From assembly GCA_006227805.1 (NCBI GenBank), contig SBFT01000196.1:1-10746 (forward strand): 10,746 nucleotides of DNA, written 5' to 3'. Every line of letters starts with the position of its first letter. Position 1 is the first letter of the stretch. This DNA comes from Paracoccaceae bacterium (GTDB taxonomy: Bacteria; Pseudomonadota; Alphaproteobacteria; Rhodobacterales; Rhodobacteraceae). Below the pieces are notes generated by a model. It was not told the origin of the DNA and did no database searches. It was given only the letters and a program-made list of their open reading frames with translations. The position numbers and the translations under genes were made by a program. Positions 8,103 to 10,746 of this stretch are shown here, one piece after another.

Positions 8103-8136
8103 AGCAGGGTGGCCAAGGTGCTGCCCTGTTTCGTTT
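8103..8136 (+). terminator. Probable intrinsic terminator of recA
   Basis: A stem of eleven pairs, three of them G-U, joins 8103-8113 (AGCAGGGTGGC) to 8120-8130 (GCTGCCCTGTT) around the six-base loop CAAGGT. The descending arm runs into TTTCGTTT (8129-8136), a slightly interrupted U-tract. The position, 44 bases after recA and before alaS, suits a terminator. The wobble pairs and the CG break in the T-run lower confidence. Confidence 0.6.
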
Positions 8137-8154
8137 CAGGCCCCAATCGGGCTG

Positions 8155-8183
8155 TGGACAGGGGCTGGCTGTGCCGCTATTTC
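8155..8183 (+). promoter_or_regulatory. Candidate alaS promoter
   Basis: TGGACA (8155-8160), five of six to the -35 consensus, is followed by a 17-base spacer and TATTTC (8178-8183), a three-of-six -10. It lies between the recA terminator and alaS, about 40 bases before the alaS start. The -10 is weak, so this is only the best candidate in the gap. Confidence 0.35.
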
Positions 8184-8221
8184 AGGCCGGACCGCCAATG
8201 CCCTGATGGACGCGCCCCCTC

Positions 8222-10746
8222 ATGCCCACGCTGAACGACATCCGATCGAGTTTCCTTGATTACTTCGCGAAACAGGGCCACGAGGTCGTCCCCAGTTCGC
8301 CGCTCGTGCCGCGCAACGACCCCACCCTGATGTTCACGAATTCCGGGATGGTCCAGTTCAAGAACCTCTTCACCGGGGTCGAGACGCGCGACTACAAGCG
8401 CGCGACCACCGCGCAGAAATGCGTGCGTGCCGGCGGCAAGCACAACGACCTCGACAATGTGGGCTATACCGCGCGCCACCATACCTTCTTCGAGATGCTG
8501 GGCAATTTCAGCTTCGGCGACTACTTCAAGGCCGAGGCGATCCCCTTCGCCTGGGAACTGATCACGAAGGAACTGGACATCGACGCCAGCCGTCTTCTGG
8601 TGACCGTCTACCACACCGACGACGAAGCGGCGGCGATCTGGAAGAAGGTCGCGGGCCTGCCGGATGACCGCATCATCCGCATCCCCACCAACGACAATTT
8701 CTGGATGATGGGCCCCACCGGCCCCTGCGGCCCCTGCACCGAGATCTTCTTCGACCATGGCGAGAAATACTGGGGCGGCCCTCCGGGCAGCCCCGAGGAG
8801 GACGGCGACCGTTTCGTCGAGATCTGGAACCTGGTCTTCATGCAATACGAACAGTTCGAGGACGGCACCCGCCGCGAACTGGCGGCGCAGTCGATCGACA
8901 CCGGCATGGGTATCGAACGGGTGGCCGCGCTGTTGCAGGGCACCAACGACAACTATGCCACCGACCTGATCCGCAGCCTGATCGAGGCCGCCGCCGACGC
9001 GACGAACAGCGACCCCGATGGCCCCGGCCGGGTGCATCACCGGGTGATCGCGGACCATCTGCGCTCGACCTCGTTCCTGATCGCGGACGGGGTGATGCCG
9101 TCGAATGACGGGCGCGGCTATGTCCTGCGCCGCATCATGCGCCGCGCCATGCGCCATGCCCATCTTCTGGGCGCGAAGGATCCGGTCATGCACCGCCTGG
9201 TGCCGGCGCTGGTGCGCCAGATGGGGGCAGCCTATCCGGAACTCACGCGCGCGCAGGCGCTGATCGAGGAGACGCTGAAGCTGGAGGAAACCCGCTTCAA
9301 GCAGACGCTCGACCGGGGTCTGAAGCTTCTGGACGAGGAACTGGCGGCGCTGCCCGAAGGGGCGGACCTGCCGGGGCAGACGGCCTTCCGGCTCTATGAC
9401 ACCTATGGCTTTCCGCTGGACCTGACGCAGGACGCCCTGCGCGAGAAGGGCCGCGCGGTCGATACCGGTGGGTTCGACGCCGCCATGGCCGAACAGAAGG
9501 CCAAGGCGCGCGCCGCCTGGGCCGGGTCGGGCGAGGCCGCGGATGCCGCGATCTGGTTCGATATCGCCGACCAGAACGGCGCCACGGATTTCCTGGGCTA
9601 TGACACCGAAACGGCGGAAGGCCAGGTCGTGGCCCTGGTGCGCGACGGCGCGGCGGTCCGGTCTGCCTCGCAGGGCGAGACCGTGCAGATCGCGCTGAAC
9701 CAGACGCCCTTCTATGCCGAAAGCGGTGGCCAGGTCGGCGACAGCGGCCTCCTGCGCAGCGATGGCGCGCGGGTCAGGATCACCGACACGAAGAAGGCCG
9801 CCGGCGTCTTCGTCCACATGGGCGAAGTGCTCGAGGGCACCCTGGCCAAGGGCGACGCGGTCGTTCTGGAAGTCGATCATGCCCGCCGCACCGCGATCCG
9901 CGCCAATCACAGCGCCACCCACCTGCTGCACGAGGCCCTGCGTGAGGCGCTGGGACCGCATGTGGCGCAGCGCGGGTCGCTGAACGCGCCGGACCGGCTG
10001 CGCTTCGATTTCAGCCATGCCAAGGCGCTGTCCCCGGGCGAGTTGACCCGCGTCCAGGCCGAGGTCAACGCCTATATCCGCCAGAACGCGCCCGTCGAGA
10101 CGCGCATCATGTCGCCGGACGACGCCCGCGCCCTGGGCGCGCAGGCGCTCTTCGGCGAGAAATACGGCGACGAGGTGCGCGTGGTCTCGATGGGCCGCCA
10201 GCCGGGATCGGCCAAGGGCCATGACGGCGCGACCTATTCGATCGAGCTCTGCGGCGGCACCCATGTGCAGCGCACCGGCGATATCGGCGCCTTCGCGATC
10301 GTGCAGGACGCGGCCTCCTCGGCCGGCGTGCGCCGGATCGAGGCGCTGACGGGCCAGGCGGCGCTGGACTGGCTGGCGGACCAGGCCCAGGCCTTCGCGG
10401 CGATGCGCGACCAGCTGAAGGCGCAAGGGATCGAGGACGCCAAGACCAAGCAGGCCGAGCTTCTGTCGCGCGCCCGCGCGCTGGAAGCGGAAGTCGCGCA
10501 ACTGCGCCGCGACCTGGCCATGGCCGGTGGCGGTGGCGCCAAGGCTGAACCTCAGGCGCGCGAAGTGGGCGGCGTCAGGCTGGTGGCGCAGGTCGTCAGT
10601 GGCGTCGGCGGAAAGGACCTGCCGCCCCTGATCGACGCGCACAAGGCGCGCATCGGGTCGGGCGCGGTCCTGCTGATCGCCGAGGCCGACGGCAAGGCGG
10701 CGGTGGCCGCGGGCGTGACGCAGGATTTGACAGACCGTATCTCGGC
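8222..10746 (+). CDS. alaS: Alanyl-tRNA synthetase (C-terminal end missing)
   Basis: Class II synthetase that charges tRNA-Ala with alanine and clears mischarged Ser or Gly. The frame stays open to the window edge, giving 841 complete codons of a usual 875-890. The N-terminus (MPTLNDIRSSFLDYF) and class II motifs are typical, including ARHHTFFEMLGNFSFGDYF at about 84-102. The central region holds the tRNA-recognition helices. The editing domain has its zinc ligands intact: His563 and His567 in HSATHLLH, and Cys677 and His681 in CGGTH. A coiled-coil stretch near 725-765 leads into the oligomerisation C-Ala domain. The ATG at 8222 gives the normal N-terminus, but the upstream Shine-Dalgarno is poor: only a GGA at 8208-8210, 11 bases away, followed by a C-rich run. 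The gene follows recA in the same direction, apparently as a separate transcription unit. Confidence 0.97.
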   Translation, partial: MPTLNDIRSSFLDYFAKQGHEVVPSSPLVPRNDPTLMFTNSGMVQFKNLFTGVETRDYKRATTAQKCVRAGGKHNDLDNVGYTARHHTFFEMLGNFSFGDYFKAEAIPFAWELITKELDIDASRLLVTVYHTDDEAAAIWKKVAGLPDDRIIRIPTNDNFWMMGPTGPCGPCTEIFFDHGEKYWGGPPGSPEEDGDRFVEIWNLVFMQYEQFEDGTRRELAAQSIDTGMGIERVAALLQGTNDNYATDLIRSLIEAAADATNSDPDGPGRVHHRVIADHLRSTSFLIADGVMPSNDGRGYVLRRIMRRAMRHAHLLGAKDPVMHRLVPALVRQMGAAYPELTRAQALIEETLKLEETRFKQTLDRGLKLLDEELAALPEGADLPGQTAFRLYDTYGFPLDLTQDALREKGRAVDTGGFDAAMAEQKAKARAAWAGSGEAADAAIWFDIADQNGATDFLGYDTETAEGQVVALVRDGAAVRSASQGETVQIALNQTPFYAESGGQVGDSGLLRSDGARVRITDTKKAAGVFVHMGEVLEGTLAKGDAVVLEVDHARRTAIRANHSATHLLHEALREALGPHVAQRGSLNAPDRLRFDFSHAKALSPGELTRVQAEVNAYIRQNAPVETRIMSPDDARALGAQALFGEKYGDEVRVVSMGRQPGSAKGHDGATYSIELCGGTHVQRTGDIGAFAIVQDAASSAGVRRIEALTGQAALDWLADQAQAFAAMRDQLKAQGIEDAKTKQAELLSRARALEAEVAQLRRDLAMAGGGGAKAEPQAREVGGVRLVAQVVSGVGGKDLPPLIDAHKARIGSGAVLLIAEADGKAAVAAGVTQDLTDRIS

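Noticed and set aside
8177..10642. Very long open frame (821 codons) antisense to alaS
   Set aside because: Covers an unmistakable alaS on the other strand; its translation shows no domain and has the composition of a reverse-frame shadow.

Overview
The window is high-GC chromosomal DNA with strong GC bias at third codon positions. It reads as an alphaproteobacterium of the Rhodobacterales (Rhodobacter/Paracoccus-like). Three things support this: a CckA-type hybrid kinase preceded by a CtrA box, a recA promoter carrying the alphaproteobacterial LexA box GAAC-N7-GAAC, and the recA-alaS order. The genus is an inference and cannot be fixed from the sequence alone.

Layout, left to right. (1) Bases 1-941, minus strand: the N-terminal 313 codons of a ferredoxin-ASKHA protein of the RACo type, a reductive activator of corrinoid proteins, cut by the window edge. 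(2) A 223-base divergent intergenic region. (3) Bases 1165-3785, plus strand: guaB (IMP dehydrogenase), coupled by a TGATG overlap to an RsmB/NOP-family RNA cytosine-C5 methyltransferase. (4) A 111-base, locally AT-rich gap with an exact TTAA-N7-TTAAC CtrA box. (5) Bases 3897-6221: cckA, the hybrid histidine kinase at the top of the CtrA phosphorelay. (6) Bases 6179-6796, minus strand: a small PAPS-dependent sulfotransferase-family gene whose 3' end overlaps that of cckA by 43 bases. (7) A 192-base divergent region with the recA promoter and LexA operator. (8) Bases 6989-8059: recA, followed by a probable intrinsic terminator. (9) Bases 8222 to the window end: alaS (alanyl-tRNA synthetase), lacking only about its last 40-50 codons.

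The genes are mostly housekeeping: guanine nucleotide synthesis, RNA modification, cell-cycle signalling, recombination/SOS and tRNA charging. Regulation is the most informative layer. CckA feeds phosphate to CtrA, and its own upstream region carries a CtrA site, which suggests a feedback loop. RecA stimulates LexA self-cleavage and its promoter carries a LexA site, the classical SOS loop. I see no mobile element, CRISPR array, tRNA or rRNA, and no evidence of a new multi-gene system. The least understood gene is the sulfotransferase between cckA and recA.
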